Assembly (NCBI GenBank): GCA_021325675.1
Contig: JAJTCM010000004.1
Coordinates: 220,043 to 284,042 of the forward strand
Length of the DNA: 64,000 nucleotides
Reading direction: 5' to 3'
Origin: Crocinitomicaceae bacterium
GTDB lineage: Bacteria > Bacteroidota > Bacteroidia > Flavobacteriales_D > Crocinitomicaceae
Part shown: one piece after another, positions 35,171 to 43,513 of the stretch
Position numbering within the stretch: position 1 is the stretch's first letter
Layout of the letters: each line of letters begins with the position of its first letter
Translations under genes and position numbers: made by a program
The notes under the pieces: generated by a model
Told to the model about the DNA's origin: nothing
What the model saw: only the letters and a program-made list of their open reading frames with translations
Database searches by the model: none

Positions 35171-35635
35171 ATGAGCTCACCACCTGTACTCGTTTACCGT
35201 TTCGGACATTGGTTCTACAAAATCAAGCTGAAGCCTGTAGGCAAATTTATTTCCTACATCAACCGTCTTTTCTTTTCAACCTGGCTCCCGTCTTCGGCTG
35301 TCATAGGTAAAAATTTCAAAGCCGGATACTGGGGGCTGGGAACGGTAGTTCACTCCAATACGCAGATCGGCGATAACGTGACCATCGGGCAAAACGTGAC
35401 GATCGGCCGTAATTTTGGTGACAAAAAAGTGCCCGTGATCGGCAATGATGTGTATATTGGGGCAGGAACAGTCGTTTTCGGTGAAATTATCATCGGAAAC
35501 AACGTGATTATCGGTTCCAACAGCGTCATCAATAAATCAATACCGGACAATTCAACTGTAGCGGGCAACCCCTTCAGGATAATTGCTGAAAACCGCCAAA
35601 AAAAGTACTATGAAATCGACAATAAAGGGTTTTAA
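35171..35635 (+). CDS. Serine acetyltransferase-like hexapeptide acyltransferase
   Basis: Product of 154 residues. A short helical N-terminus (PVLVYRFGHWFYKIKLKPVG) is followed by left-handed beta-helix hexapeptide turns (IGDNVTIGQNVTIGRN, IGNDVYIGAGTVVFGEI, IGNNVIIGSNSVINKSI) and a VAGNPFRII end. This is the CysE/EpsC-like short form often found in capsule loci, where it O-acetylates a sugar. The next gene starts inside its last 26 bases. Confidence 0.85.
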   Translation: MSSPPVLVYRFGHWFYKIKLKPVGKFISYINRLFFSTWLPSSAVIGKNFKAGYWGLGTVVHSNTQIGDNVTIGQNVTIGRNFGDKKVPVIGNDVYIGAGTVVFGEIIIGNNVIIGSNSVINKSIPDNSTVAGNPFRIIAENRQKKYYEIDNKGF

Positions 35636-36737
35636 TATCGTTTTGCTGCTCCTGTGCCTGGTGACGCACGTACGCTCATACGCACAGGAAGTTTTCACCA
35701 TCGATATCGATGCCATGGAAAGGTACGATCTCAAAGGCGACTACGAAAATGCAGTTATTATTTTCCGTGCCGGTAATAAAACGGTCAAAACGGTCATCGA
35801 CGGATCGCAGGCAACACTGAAAGGCAATGTAAAGATTAAATGCCGCGCAAGCAATGTAGATTTTGTGAATTTCACCTTCCATAACCCAAAGCTCGATAAA
35901 GCCAACGAAGCGGTATTTGAAATCGGTGAAAAAGACCAGTCTTACGAAAATATCACAGTCCGGGATTTTAAGATCATCAACAAGGTGACTGACGGCGAAT
36001 ACGTGGGCTTCTTCTACATGAACGTGATGGCAAACAATGTCAAAATCAGCAATTGTGAGCTGAAAGGCAAACACAACCGCCTGCCAATGATCCACGTGAA
36101 TTCGAAGTTTACCAATGTAGAGATCAGCAGCTGCACCTTCAAAGATGTTGCCCCGCGCAAGGAAGAAGCGCTGGAAGCCATCCGCATTGGTGACGGAACA
36201 CCGAATACCGGGAGCTACTTCATTAAAAACAACGTCTTTGAAGACTATTTCGGTGATTCGGAAACGATCAGCTGCAAGGCGAGCAATATGTATATTTCCG
36301 GTAATACCTTCAAAAACTGCCGCTCCGGTGTTTCAATCCGCAAGGCAAATCACGTGGAGATTACCTGGAACTCCTTCACAAACGTGACGCATCCGGTGCG
36401 GGTGAGCGGAAAAAATCATAAAATTATCGGCAACAGCTTCGATGCATCTTCGGACCAGTCGATTTCCTTTATGATGGGCAATTCCGATTACTGGACTTCG
36501 GAGAATATCGTAATCAGCAAAAACAAGTTCCGCGAAGCCGCCAAAATCGGGCTGATCAGCAACACGGAAGACGGTAAGTACCCGACAGGTGTTACTTTCA
36601 AAAGCAATTACGTTGTAGGCAAAAGCAAGAAAAAAATGAAAAGCAAAATGCTCAACAAGGACTTTTTTGAAAAGACGAAGCCGGGCAATGCTACGGAAAA
36701 ATACAACATCAAACAAAAAACGTATATTATTAAGTGA
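35610..36737 (+). CDS. Secreted right-handed beta-helix protein, polysaccharide lyase 6-like
   Basis: Product of 375 residues from the ATG at 35610, with a signal peptide ending near SYAQE (residue 25). The body is a right-handed beta-helix: repeated IxNxxF/ NNxF ladders such as VKISNCELKGKHNRLPMIHV, FIKNNVFEDYFG, MYISGNTFKNC. Its opening (NVDFVNFTFHNP) and the KxxR spacing in the middle recall the chondroitinase B / alginate lyase (PL6) group, but it is shorter and I cannot confirm the Lys-Arg pair of the active site. In this place it would act on the polymer made by the locus, in the periplasm or outside. A longer start at 35583 would skip the signal peptide and is rejected. Confidence 0.7.
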   Translation: MKSTIKGFNIVLLLLCLVTHVRSYAQEVFTIDIDAMERYDLKGDYENAVIIFRAGNKTVKTVIDGSQATLKGNVKIKCRASNVDFVNFTFHNPKLDKANEAVFEIGEKDQSYENITVRDFKIINKVTDGEYVGFFYMNVMANNVKISNCELKGKHNRLPMIHVNSKFTNVEISSCTFKDVAPRKEEALEAIRIGDGTPNTGSYFIKNNVFEDYFGDSETISCKASNMYISGNTFKNCRSGVSIRKANHVEITWNSFTNVTHPVRVSGKNHKIIGNSFDASSDQSISFMMGNSDYWTSENIVISKNKFREAAKIGLISNTEDGKYPTGVTFKSNYVVGKSKKKMKSKMLNKDFFEKTKPGNATEKYNIKQKTYIIK

Positions 36738-38602
36738 TGCTTTCGAAAGTAAAAAGGATGCTCAACCTGGTGAATAATATGGGCGCCAGGTATGTTTTTT
36801 TCAGGGTTTACTTCCAATTGACCCGGAAAAAGCATAAATCCGTTTTTCCGTTAAACCCGCCAATGATCGACCGGGTTGCCGGAATAGATATGTCGCGGCC
36901 GTTTCTATTGGAAAAAACCGGAGCGCCTGCCTTTCAGCTGGAAAAAGCCGACAAGGAAACGCTGGCATTCAAAGCAGAACAGATTTTAAGCGGGAACATT
37001 CTCTTTTTTAACCACGAATGGAAAAACCTCGGACTGGATTACGACTGGATCACCAATCCCGACAGTGGCTTTCGCTATGACAGCACAAAACACTGGTCCG
37101 AAATCCAGGATTTTAACCCCACGAGCGGCGACATCAAGTATGTCTGGGAAAAATCCCGTTTTGCTTATTTGCTGACGATCATGCGCTACGATTTCCATTT
37201 CGGGCAGGACCATTCCAAATTCGTGTTCGAAGAAATCGAAAGCTGGATCAACGCCAACCCGGTAAACCAGGGGCCGAACTGGAAATGCAGCCAGGAAATT
37301 TCCCTGCGGATCTTCAACTGGTGTTTTGTCCTCGACTATTACCGCAATTCCCCCGAGCTGACGCCTGAGCGTTTTAACCGGATTTTGCACGTGATTTACT
37401 GGTCGCTGGACCACGTTTATAAAAACATTAATTTTTCCCGCATCGCTGTGCGCAATAACCACGCGATCACGGAAACGCTATTCCTTGCCCTGAGTGAGCT
37501 CATGTTCCCTTTTTTCCCCGAAACCAAAAAATGGGCTGCCGATGGAAGAAAATGGTTCGAGCAGGAAGTTGACTACCAGGTTTACGATGACGGGACTTAC
37601 CTGCAATTCAGCATGAACTATCACCGCGTTGTGATCCAGCTGCTTTCCCTCGGAATTTCAGTGTCAGCCCGTGCCCAAAAGCCTTTTTCTGAAAAAGTGT
37701 CCGAAAAAGCATACAAATCACTGGATTTCCTCTATCAATGTTTACAGGAAGAAAACGGGATGCTGCCGAATTATGGTAACAACGACGGTGCGCTCTTTTT
37801 CCCGCTCTCCGACCAGGATTACCGGGATTATCGCCCGCAGCTGAATCATTTGCACCATATTTTAACGGGCAGACATATATACGCAGACCAGGCCGAGATT
37901 ACAGAAGATGCACTTTGGCTTCCGTCATCTTCGACTTCCACAATGGAAGCGGTCAGCAAAAAGTACGGAGCGTTGAGCTATCCTGTTGGCGGTTTCTACC
38001 TCTACAGGAATGAAAAATCCTTTACGATGATCCGCTGCGGGAAATACAAAGACCGTCCGCACCAGGCCGATAACCTGCACCTCGACGTGTGGATCGGCGG
38101 CGAAAACGTACTGCGCGATTCCGGAACTTACAAATACAATACGGACAAAATCTATTCGGATTATTTCACCGGGACGGTTTCACACAATACGGTTTCCATC
38201 GGGGATCAAAGCCAGATGCTCAAAGGCGGGCGCTTTATCTGGTATTACTGGAGCCAGGCCTTGGATGGAACGATGAAAGAAAATGAGAATGAGGTGATAT
38301 TTGAAGGAAGAATTTCCTGTTTCCGTTATATCCGCAGAAATATTCAGCACCGACGGACGGTCCGTATATCAAAACAAGATTTGCATTGGACTGTGGAAGA
38401 TACAATTAACGCAGACGGCGCAAGTCAAAACTGGCATTTTGGAAAAGGAGCGAAGCCGGAAATGAAATCGGAATCCAACGGCTCAGTTATCCAGCCAACA
38501 ACTTTCCCGTCCTACGATTCATCGTACTACGGGACTAAAACCGGGGAAGAATCACTTTATTTTGAATTCGGCCAGGAGATAAAAACGGAAATACAATTTT
38601 AA
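36737..38602 (+). CDS. Heparinase II/III-like protein (alginate lyase family)
   Basis: Product of 621 residues. The N-terminal ~330 residues are an alpha/alpha toroid (RIFNWCFVLDYYR, RNNHAITETLFLALSEL, YQVYDDGTYLQFSMNYHR with catalytic-type Asn/His/Tyr), and the C-terminal half is the heparinase II/III beta-sheet domain (RPHQADNLHLDVWIGGENVL, DSGTYKYN, SHNTVSIGDQSQM). These fit lyases of uronic-acid polymers; similar genes occur in O-antigen and capsule loci. No signal peptide is evident. The ATG at 36737 forms a TGATG overlap with the upstream stop; a GTG one codon earlier is an alternative start. Confidence 0.82.
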   Translation: MLSKVKRMLNLVNNMGARYVFFRVYFQLTRKKHKSVFPLNPPMIDRVAGIDMSRPFLLEKTGAPAFQLEKADKETLAFKAEQILSGNILFFNHEWKNLGLDYDWITNPDSGFRYDSTKHWSEIQDFNPTSGDIKYVWEKSRFAYLLTIMRYDFHFGQDHSKFVFEEIESWINANPVNQGPNWKCSQEISLRIFNWCFVLDYYRNSPELTPERFNRILHVIYWSLDHVYKNINFSRIAVRNNHAITETLFLALSELMFPFFPETKKWAADGRKWFEQEVDYQVYDDGTYLQFSMNYHRVVIQLLSLGISVSARAQKPFSEKVSEKAYKSLDFLYQCLQEENGMLPNYGNNDGALFFPLSDQDYRDYRPQLNHLHHILTGRHIYADQAEITEDALWLPSSSTSTMEAVSKKYGALSYPVGGFYLYRNEKSFTMIRCGKYKDRPHQADNLHLDVWIGGENVLRDSGTYKYNTDKIYSDYFTGTVSHNTVSIGDQSQMLKGGRFIWYYWSQALDGTMKENENEVIFEGRISCFRYIRRNIQHRRTVRISKQDLHWTVEDTINADGASQNWHFGKGAKPEMKSESNGSVIQPTTFPSYDSSYYGTKTGEESLYFEFGQEIKTEIQF

Positions 38603-38610
38603 GGGCAGCT

Positions 38611-39858
38611 ATGAAAATCTTACTGATCCATCAATATTTTTTAGAAGAAGACGACCCGGGGGGATCGCGCTGGAATGAGATGACCAAAACCTGGAACGAG
38701 CAGGGGCACACGGTTGACGTGCTTGCCGGTATGATGCATTACAACGGGCTTTCCAAAAGACAGGAATACAAAGGCAAATGGTTCAAAGTCAAACAGCAGG
38801 GGAACATTAAAGTGATCCGCAGCCATGTTTCGGAAAGCTACAATTCCAATTTCATCGGCAGGCTCTGGGGCTATTTTTCCTTCGTTTTCTCTTCGCTCTG
38901 GGCAGGGCTGTTCAAAACCAAGGGCAAATACGATATGATCGTGGTGACATCGCCGCCGCTTTTCGTGGGGATTTCCGCTTATTTGATTTCCCGTCTCAAA
39001 CGTGTTCCCTTCGTATTCGAAGTGCGCGATTTGTGGCCTGAGTCTGCGATCGATACGGGCGTTGTCAAAAGCCGTATGATCATTAAGCTGGCTTACGCGC
39101 TGGAGAAATTCGTTTACAAAAAAGCAATCATGATCAACGTGCTTACGCCGGCTTTCCGGGACACGCTGATCAACAAAAAGAATATCAGGCCGGAGAAAAT
39201 CATTTTTATCCCGAATGCCGCCGACTTTTCCCTCTCGGATGATCTGCTGGCGAATTTTGACACGGAACAATTCAAAAAGGAAAAAGGCCTCGAAGGAAAA
39301 TTCATCATCACGTACGTGGGCGCTCACGGGGTTGCGAACCACCTCGACCAGGTGTTGGACGCGGCGCAAAGGCTCACGGACACAAACGTGCTGTTCCTGC
39401 TGATCGGGAATGGAATGGAAAAAGAAAGGCTGATTGCAAAAACCGCAGAGCTGAAGCTGGAAAATGTCAAATTCCTGGATTCGGTTCCCAAGTCGGAAGT
39501 GTTCAAATACATCCTGATTTCCGATATGGGCGCTTCGATCCTGAAAAAAGTGGATACCTTCAAAACGGTTTATTCCAACAAGACCTTTGATTACATGGCC
39601 TGCAAAAAGCCGATTTTAATGGCAATCGACGGCGTGTCACGCAAACTGGTGGAAGATGCCGGCGCCGGTTCATACGTGGAGCCTGAAAACCCGGAAGAAT
39701 ATGAACGCGTGATCCGTCATTACCTGGCTTCGCCTGAATTATTGAAAGAGCAGGGTGAAAGCGGCTACCGGTATGCGAAATCCAATTTTGACCGGACAGT
39801 GCTGGCTTTGAATTACCTGGAAGAAATCAAAAAAGCAAAAGATGCCCGGAAAAAATAA
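38611..39858 (+). CDS. Family 4 glycosyltransferase, WbuB-like
   Basis: Product of 415 residues. The N-terminus (ILLIHQYFLEEDDPGGSRW) and PFVFEVRDLWPESAIDTG are characteristic of WbuB-type GT4 enzymes, described as N-acetyl-L-fucosamine transferases in O-antigen synthesis. C-terminal donor motifs: YVGAHGVANHLDQVLDAA, LLIGNGMEKERL, SNKTFDYMACKKPILMAIDG. The donor here may be the trideoxyhexose made by the next three genes, but that is inference. Starts 8 bases after the lyase gene; its end overlaps the next gene by 17 bases. Confidence 0.85.
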   Translation: MKILLIHQYFLEEDDPGGSRWNEMTKTWNEQGHTVDVLAGMMHYNGLSKRQEYKGKWFKVKQQGNIKVIRSHVSESYNSNFIGRLWGYFSFVFSSLWAGLFKTKGKYDMIVVTSPPLFVGISAYLISRLKRVPFVFEVRDLWPESAIDTGVVKSRMIIKLAYALEKFVYKKAIMINVLTPAFRDTLINKKNIRPEKIIFIPNAADFSLSDDLLANFDTEQFKKEKGLEGKFIITYVGAHGVANHLDQVLDAAQRLTDTNVLFLLIGNGMEKERLIAKTAELKLENVKFLDSVPKSEVFKYILISDMGASILKKVDTFKTVYSNKTFDYMACKKPILMAIDGVSRKLVEDAGAGSYVEPENPEEYERVIRHYLASPELLKEQGESGYRYAKSNFDRTVLALNYLEEIKKAKDARKK

Positions 39859-40477
39859 GATAGCATTCATCGGATATTCAGGACACGCCTACGTTTGCAT
39901 GGACGTTGCCCGTACTAACGGTTTCGAAATCGAAGGCTATTGCGATTCCGAAGAGAAAAAAAATAATCCTTTTGACTTAAAATATTTGGGGGTAGAAGAC
40001 GATTTTTTTTGTCATACACCCATGTTGGGTGCTTTTGTTGCGATCGGGAGCAACGCTTTACGCGAAAAAATCGTGCATAAATTTCCGAAACAGGGCTTTG
40101 TAAACCTCGTTCATCCTTCGGCGGTGATCTCCGCGACGGCTTCCGTTACTGCGGATGCCAATACGCTGATCAACCCGAACGTGAGCATTAATGCTTTGGC
40201 GCAAATCGGCCGCGGCGTGATTTTGAATACGAATTGCACCATTGAGCACGAATGCATCATCGGCGATTTTGCTCATATTGCCCCGGGAGCAGTGCTTGCA
40301 GGCAATGTCAGTGTAGGGAAAAGAACATTTGTCGGCGCTAATTCCGTTGTGAAACAAGGCGTACGGATCGGGAACGATGTAACTATTGGCGCCGGAACGG
40401 TGATAATTAATGATATTGAAGATGGGGCAACCGTTGTCGGGAACCCGGGAAAAATTATAAAAAAACACAACTTATGA
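39842..40477 (+). CDS. Sugar O/N-acetyltransferase, NeuD/PglD family
   Basis: Product of 211 residues. N-terminal Rossmann-like part (IAFIGYSGHAYVCMDVARTN) and C-terminal left-handed beta-helix (INPNVSINALAQIGRGVI, AHIAPGAVLAGNVSVGKRTF, VIINDIEDGATVVGNP), with the conserved His in NTNCTIEHECIIGD. PglD acetylates the 4-amino group of UDP-4-amino-4,6-dideoxy-GlcNAc. Placed directly before aminotransferase and dehydratase genes, this fits the last step of UDP-N,N'-diacetylbacillosamine synthesis. Overlaps the next gene by 4 bases. Confidence 0.85.
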   Translation: MPGKNKIAFIGYSGHAYVCMDVARTNGFEIEGYCDSEEKKNNPFDLKYLGVEDDFFCHTPMLGAFVAIGSNALREKIVHKFPKQGFVNLVHPSAVISATASVTADANTLINPNVSINALAQIGRGVILNTNCTIEHECIIGDFAHIAPGAVLAGNVSVGKRTFVGANSVVKQGVRIGNDVTIGAGTVIINDIEDGATVVGNPGKIIKKHNL

Positions 40478-41616
40478 TACCTTTATCTGTGCCCCTGCTC
40501 GAAGGGAATGAATGGAAATATGTGAAAGAATGTCTCGATACGGGCTGGATTTCTTCCGCCGGATCTTATGTAAACCAGTTTGAACAAATGGTAGCCGATT
40601 ATACCGGCGCGAAATACGGTGTTGCCTGCATGAACGGAACGGTTGGCCTGCACATCGCGCAGATTTTGTGTGGTGTTGAAGCCGGCGACCACGTAATTGC
40701 ACCGAATATTACCTTTATTGCTACGCTGAACGCCATCAAATATACAGGCGCTGACCCGATTTTAGTGGACGTTAACCCCGGCGACTGGCAAATGGACCTG
40801 GACCTGCTGGGGGAATTCCTGGCGAAGAACACCAGCCAAAAAGACGGTTTAACGGTTTTGAATTCTACAGGAAAGGCCATCAAAGCAATTATGCCGGTGC
40901 ATGTGCTCGGTAACATCGGCGATCTCGACAAGCTGATGGCGATTGCTGAAAAATACAAGCTCAAAGTGATCGAGGACAGCACCGAATCGTTAGGCTCCTT
41001 TTATAAAGGAAAACATACCGGTACTTTCGGGGAAATGGGTGTTTTCAGCTTCAACGGGAATAAGATTATTTCTACCGGCGGCGGCGGCGTCATGGTTACC
41101 GATAACGAGGAGCTGGCAAAAAAAGCCAAACATCTTACTACCCAGGCGAAAGCCAGCGCGATGGAATACATTCACGACGAGATCGGCTACAATTACAGGC
41201 TGGTGAACGTTTTGGCGGCGATTGGCGTGGCCCAGATGGAAAAATTTCCGGATTTGCTCCGCAATAAGCAGAAAATGGACGGGTTTTACCGCTCTGAGCT
41301 GGCAGGAATTGGTGATATTGAGTTCCAATCCGTTTCACCGGACGTAAAAGCGAATTGCTGGTTATTTACCTTTAAAACATCTAAAATGAGAGGATTACTC
41401 GCTCATCTGAATGAAAACGGGGTGATGTCACGCCCATTTTGGATGCCGATGAACCGGTTAAATATGTTTAAAAACGATATATTTGTCTCCGAAAACAACC
41501 ATTCCGATGCCATTTATGAATCCTGTATCAGTATTCCCAGCTCAGCAGGGATCACGGAGGAGCAAATGCAGGAAGTAGTAAAACAGATCAAACAGTTCTA
41601 CGCTAACACGAAATAA
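40474..41616 (+). CDS. PLP-dependent sugar aminotransferase, LegC/PglE-like (DegT/DnrJ/EryC1)
   Basis: Product of 380 residues, the normal size. It has the DegT fold motifs: ITFIATLNAIKYTGADPILV, VIEDSTESLGSFYKGKHTG (Asp binding the PLP ring nitrogen) and FSFNGNKIISTGGGGVMVT with the Schiff-base Lys near 196. The Asn-Gly-Asn-Lys version of the lysine motif and the C-terminal MSRPFWMPMNRL are typical of LegC-family enzymes. It would transfer an amino group to the 4-keto carbon made by the dehydratase encoded next. Confidence 0.9.
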   Translation: MIPLSVPLLEGNEWKYVKECLDTGWISSAGSYVNQFEQMVADYTGAKYGVACMNGTVGLHIAQILCGVEAGDHVIAPNITFIATLNAIKYTGADPILVDVNPGDWQMDLDLLGEFLAKNTSQKDGLTVLNSTGKAIKAIMPVHVLGNIGDLDKLMAIAEKYKLKVIEDSTESLGSFYKGKHTGTFGEMGVFSFNGNKIISTGGGGVMVTDNEELAKKAKHLTTQAKASAMEYIHDEIGYNYRLVNVLAAIGVAQMEKFPDLLRNKQKMDGFYRSELAGIGDIEFQSVSPDVKANCWLFTFKTSKMRGLLAHLNENGVMSRPFWMPMNRLNMFKNDIFVSENNHSDAIYESCISIPSSAGITEEQMQEVVKQIKQFYANTK

Positions 41617-41617
41617 T

Positions 41618-42829
41618 ATGAATTTAATCGATATACCAACGTTTATTAAAACGCATATAACGAAAAGGCCTGAAAGTCTCTTTTTGAAAGATATTGAAAA
41701 CAACAAAGAGCTTTTATCCAAAAAAATCAAAGACAAATCCGTACTCGTAATCGGGGGCGCAGGAACAATCGGCTCGTCTTATATCAAAGCTGTGCTGAAA
41801 TTTGAGCCGAAGCGTTTATACGTTGTTGATACCAATGAAAATGGACTGACAGAGCTTACGCGTGATTTGCGCAGCGATAAAGACCAGTTCGTTCCGGACG
41901 ATTACAAAACCTACCCGATGAGCTTTGGCGATGACGTATTCCGGAAAATGTTTGTCAGCGAAGGGCCTTTTGAAATCGTAGCCAACTTTGCAGCCCACAA
42001 GCACGTGCGCAGCGAAAAGGACAAATATTCCATTGAGGCGATGATCGAAAACAACGTCATCAAGGCGAAAGCTTTCCTCGATTTGCTGATGCAGCACAAG
42101 CCGGAGCATTTTTTCTGTGTTTCCACCGATAAGGCGGCAAACCCGGTAAACGTGATGGGCGCTTCCAAAAAACTGATGGAAGAAGTGATCATGGCTTACA
42201 GCTCCGATATGCAGATCACGACCGCGCGTTTTGCGAACGTTGCTTTTTCCAACGGATCTTTACTGGCCGGTTACCTCGAGCGTTTGATCAAGCAGCAGCC
42301 GATTTCCTGTCCTGCTGATGTGAAGCGTTTTTTCGTTTCCCCGGAAGAAAGCGGACAAATCTGTATGCTTGCGTGTATGCTCGGCGCCAGCGGCGATATT
42401 TTCTTCCCGAAGCTCGAAGAAGAAGAAATGGTGTATTTCAATGAAATCACGGAAGACTTTTTTAAAGCCATGGGGCAAAAAACAGATAAGTGCAGCTCCG
42501 ATGATGAAGCCAAATCAAAGGCCGCGAATATGAAGCCGGGTGACGCTTATCCTGTACATTATTTTGTTTCGGATACTTCCGGCGAAAAACTGTACGAAGA
42601 GTTTTACACCGATACCGATAAGCTGGACATGGAAAGCTACGCGGGACTCGGCGTAATTAAAAATGCCAAAAGGGAGCCCGTTGACAAAATCAATGAAACT
42701 TTAAAGAGCTTAATTTCGTTAATGAACTCAGGCCGGTATGATAAAGCGGATATTGTTAACTTATTAAAGGTATATATCCCGGATTTCGAGCACATCGAAA
42801 CAGGAAAGAGCCTGGACCAAAAAATGTAA
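41618..42829 (+). CDS. Soluble UDP-GlcNAc 4,6-dehydratase-like SDR (PglF/LegB-like)
   Basis: Product of 403 residues without TM segments, so a soluble relative of the WbpM-type protein at 18500. NAD motif VIGGAGTIGSSYIKA near 45, the FAAHKHVRSEKDK loop, and FCVSTDKAANPVNVMGASKK with Met in place of the SDR Tyr followed by the Lys. About 45 N-terminal residues precede the Rossmann fold. It would form UDP-4-keto-6-deoxy-GlcNAc, feeding the aminotransferase and acetyltransferase just upstream, which together match the PglF-PglE-PglD route. Confidence 0.85.
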   Translation: MNLIDIPTFIKTHITKRPESLFLKDIENNKELLSKKIKDKSVLVIGGAGTIGSSYIKAVLKFEPKRLYVVDTNENGLTELTRDLRSDKDQFVPDDYKTYPMSFGDDVFRKMFVSEGPFEIVANFAAHKHVRSEKDKYSIEAMIENNVIKAKAFLDLLMQHKPEHFFCVSTDKAANPVNVMGASKKLMEEVIMAYSSDMQITTARFANVAFSNGSLLAGYLERLIKQQPISCPADVKRFFVSPEESGQICMLACMLGASGDIFFPKLEEEEMVYFNEITEDFFKAMGQKTDKCSSDDEAKSKAANMKPGDAYPVHYFVSDTSGEKLYEEFYTDTDKLDMESYAGLGVIKNAKREPVDKINETLKSLISLMNSGRYDKADIVNLLKVYIPDFEHIETGKSLDQKM

Positions 42830-42832
42830 GCT

Positions 42833-43504
42833 ATGTATTTGATAATTAAGCGCTTTTTTGACATTTTAGTTTCCCTGATAGCTTTACTCATCCTGTCACC
42901 GCTTTTGATACCTGTTATTATAGGGTTGAAATTAACGGGAGAAGGTTACATCTGGTATTTCCAGGAACGTGTAGGTTATAAAAACAAACGCTTCAACATT
43001 TATAAGTTCGCGACGATGCTCAAGGACAGCCCGAATATGTCCGGAGGGATCATTACAACCAAGCGCGACCCGCGGATCACACCGATGGGAGGTTTTTTGC
43101 GTAAGTCCAAAATCAACGAGCTTCCGCAGCTGCTGAATATCCTTTTCGGCGATATGAGCGTTGTGGGGCCGCGCCCGGTAATGCCGGTCAGCTTCAATGC
43201 TTACCCGCCGCATGTACAGGAAACGATCTACAATGTGAAGCCCGGGCTTACGGGGATCGGTTCGATCATTTTCCGCGACGAAGAGGAATTGATCACGCAG
43301 GTAAAAAACGCTGGCGGCGACACCTGGGATTTTTACACCAACAAAATTTATCCTTTTAAAGGTGAGCTGGAAAAATGGTACCAGGAAAACTATTCCTTTA
43401 TAACAGATACGAAGCTGATCTTCCTGACTGCCTGGGTGATTGTTTTCCCCGAAAGCAAGCTTGTTTACAAATGGTTTAAAAATTTGCCGGTGCGCAATTT
43501 CTAA
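42833..43504 (+). CDS. Monotopic phosphoglycosyl transferase, PglC-like
   Basis: Product of 223 residues, the minimal PGT size. One membrane helix with a break ([18 protein letters not shown]), then [43 protein letters not shown] and [11 protein letters not shown], the whole bacterial sugar transferase core. Small forms like PglC move phospho-diNAcBac (or a similar amino sugar) from UDP to undecaprenyl phosphate. Its place right after the PglD/E/F-like genes makes it the likely initiating enzyme. A second, larger PGT follows. Confidence 0.88.
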   Translation: MYLIIKRFFDILVSLIALLILSPLLIPVIIGLKLTGEGYIWYFQERVGYKNKRFNIYKFATMLKDSPNMSGGIITTKRDPRITPMGGFLRKSKINELPQLLNILFGDMSVVGPRPVMPVSFNAYPPHVQETIYNVKPGLTGIGSIIFRDEEELITQVKNAGGDTWDFYTNKIYPFKGELEKWYQENYSFITDTKLIFLTAWVIVFPESKLVYKWFKNLPVRNF

Positions 43505-43513
43505 CAGAGGTAT

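Noticed and set aside
38641..39369. 242-residue frame on the minus strand
   Set aside because: Antisense to the WbuB-like glycosyltransferase; His/Phe/Arg-rich composition typical of a shadow frame.
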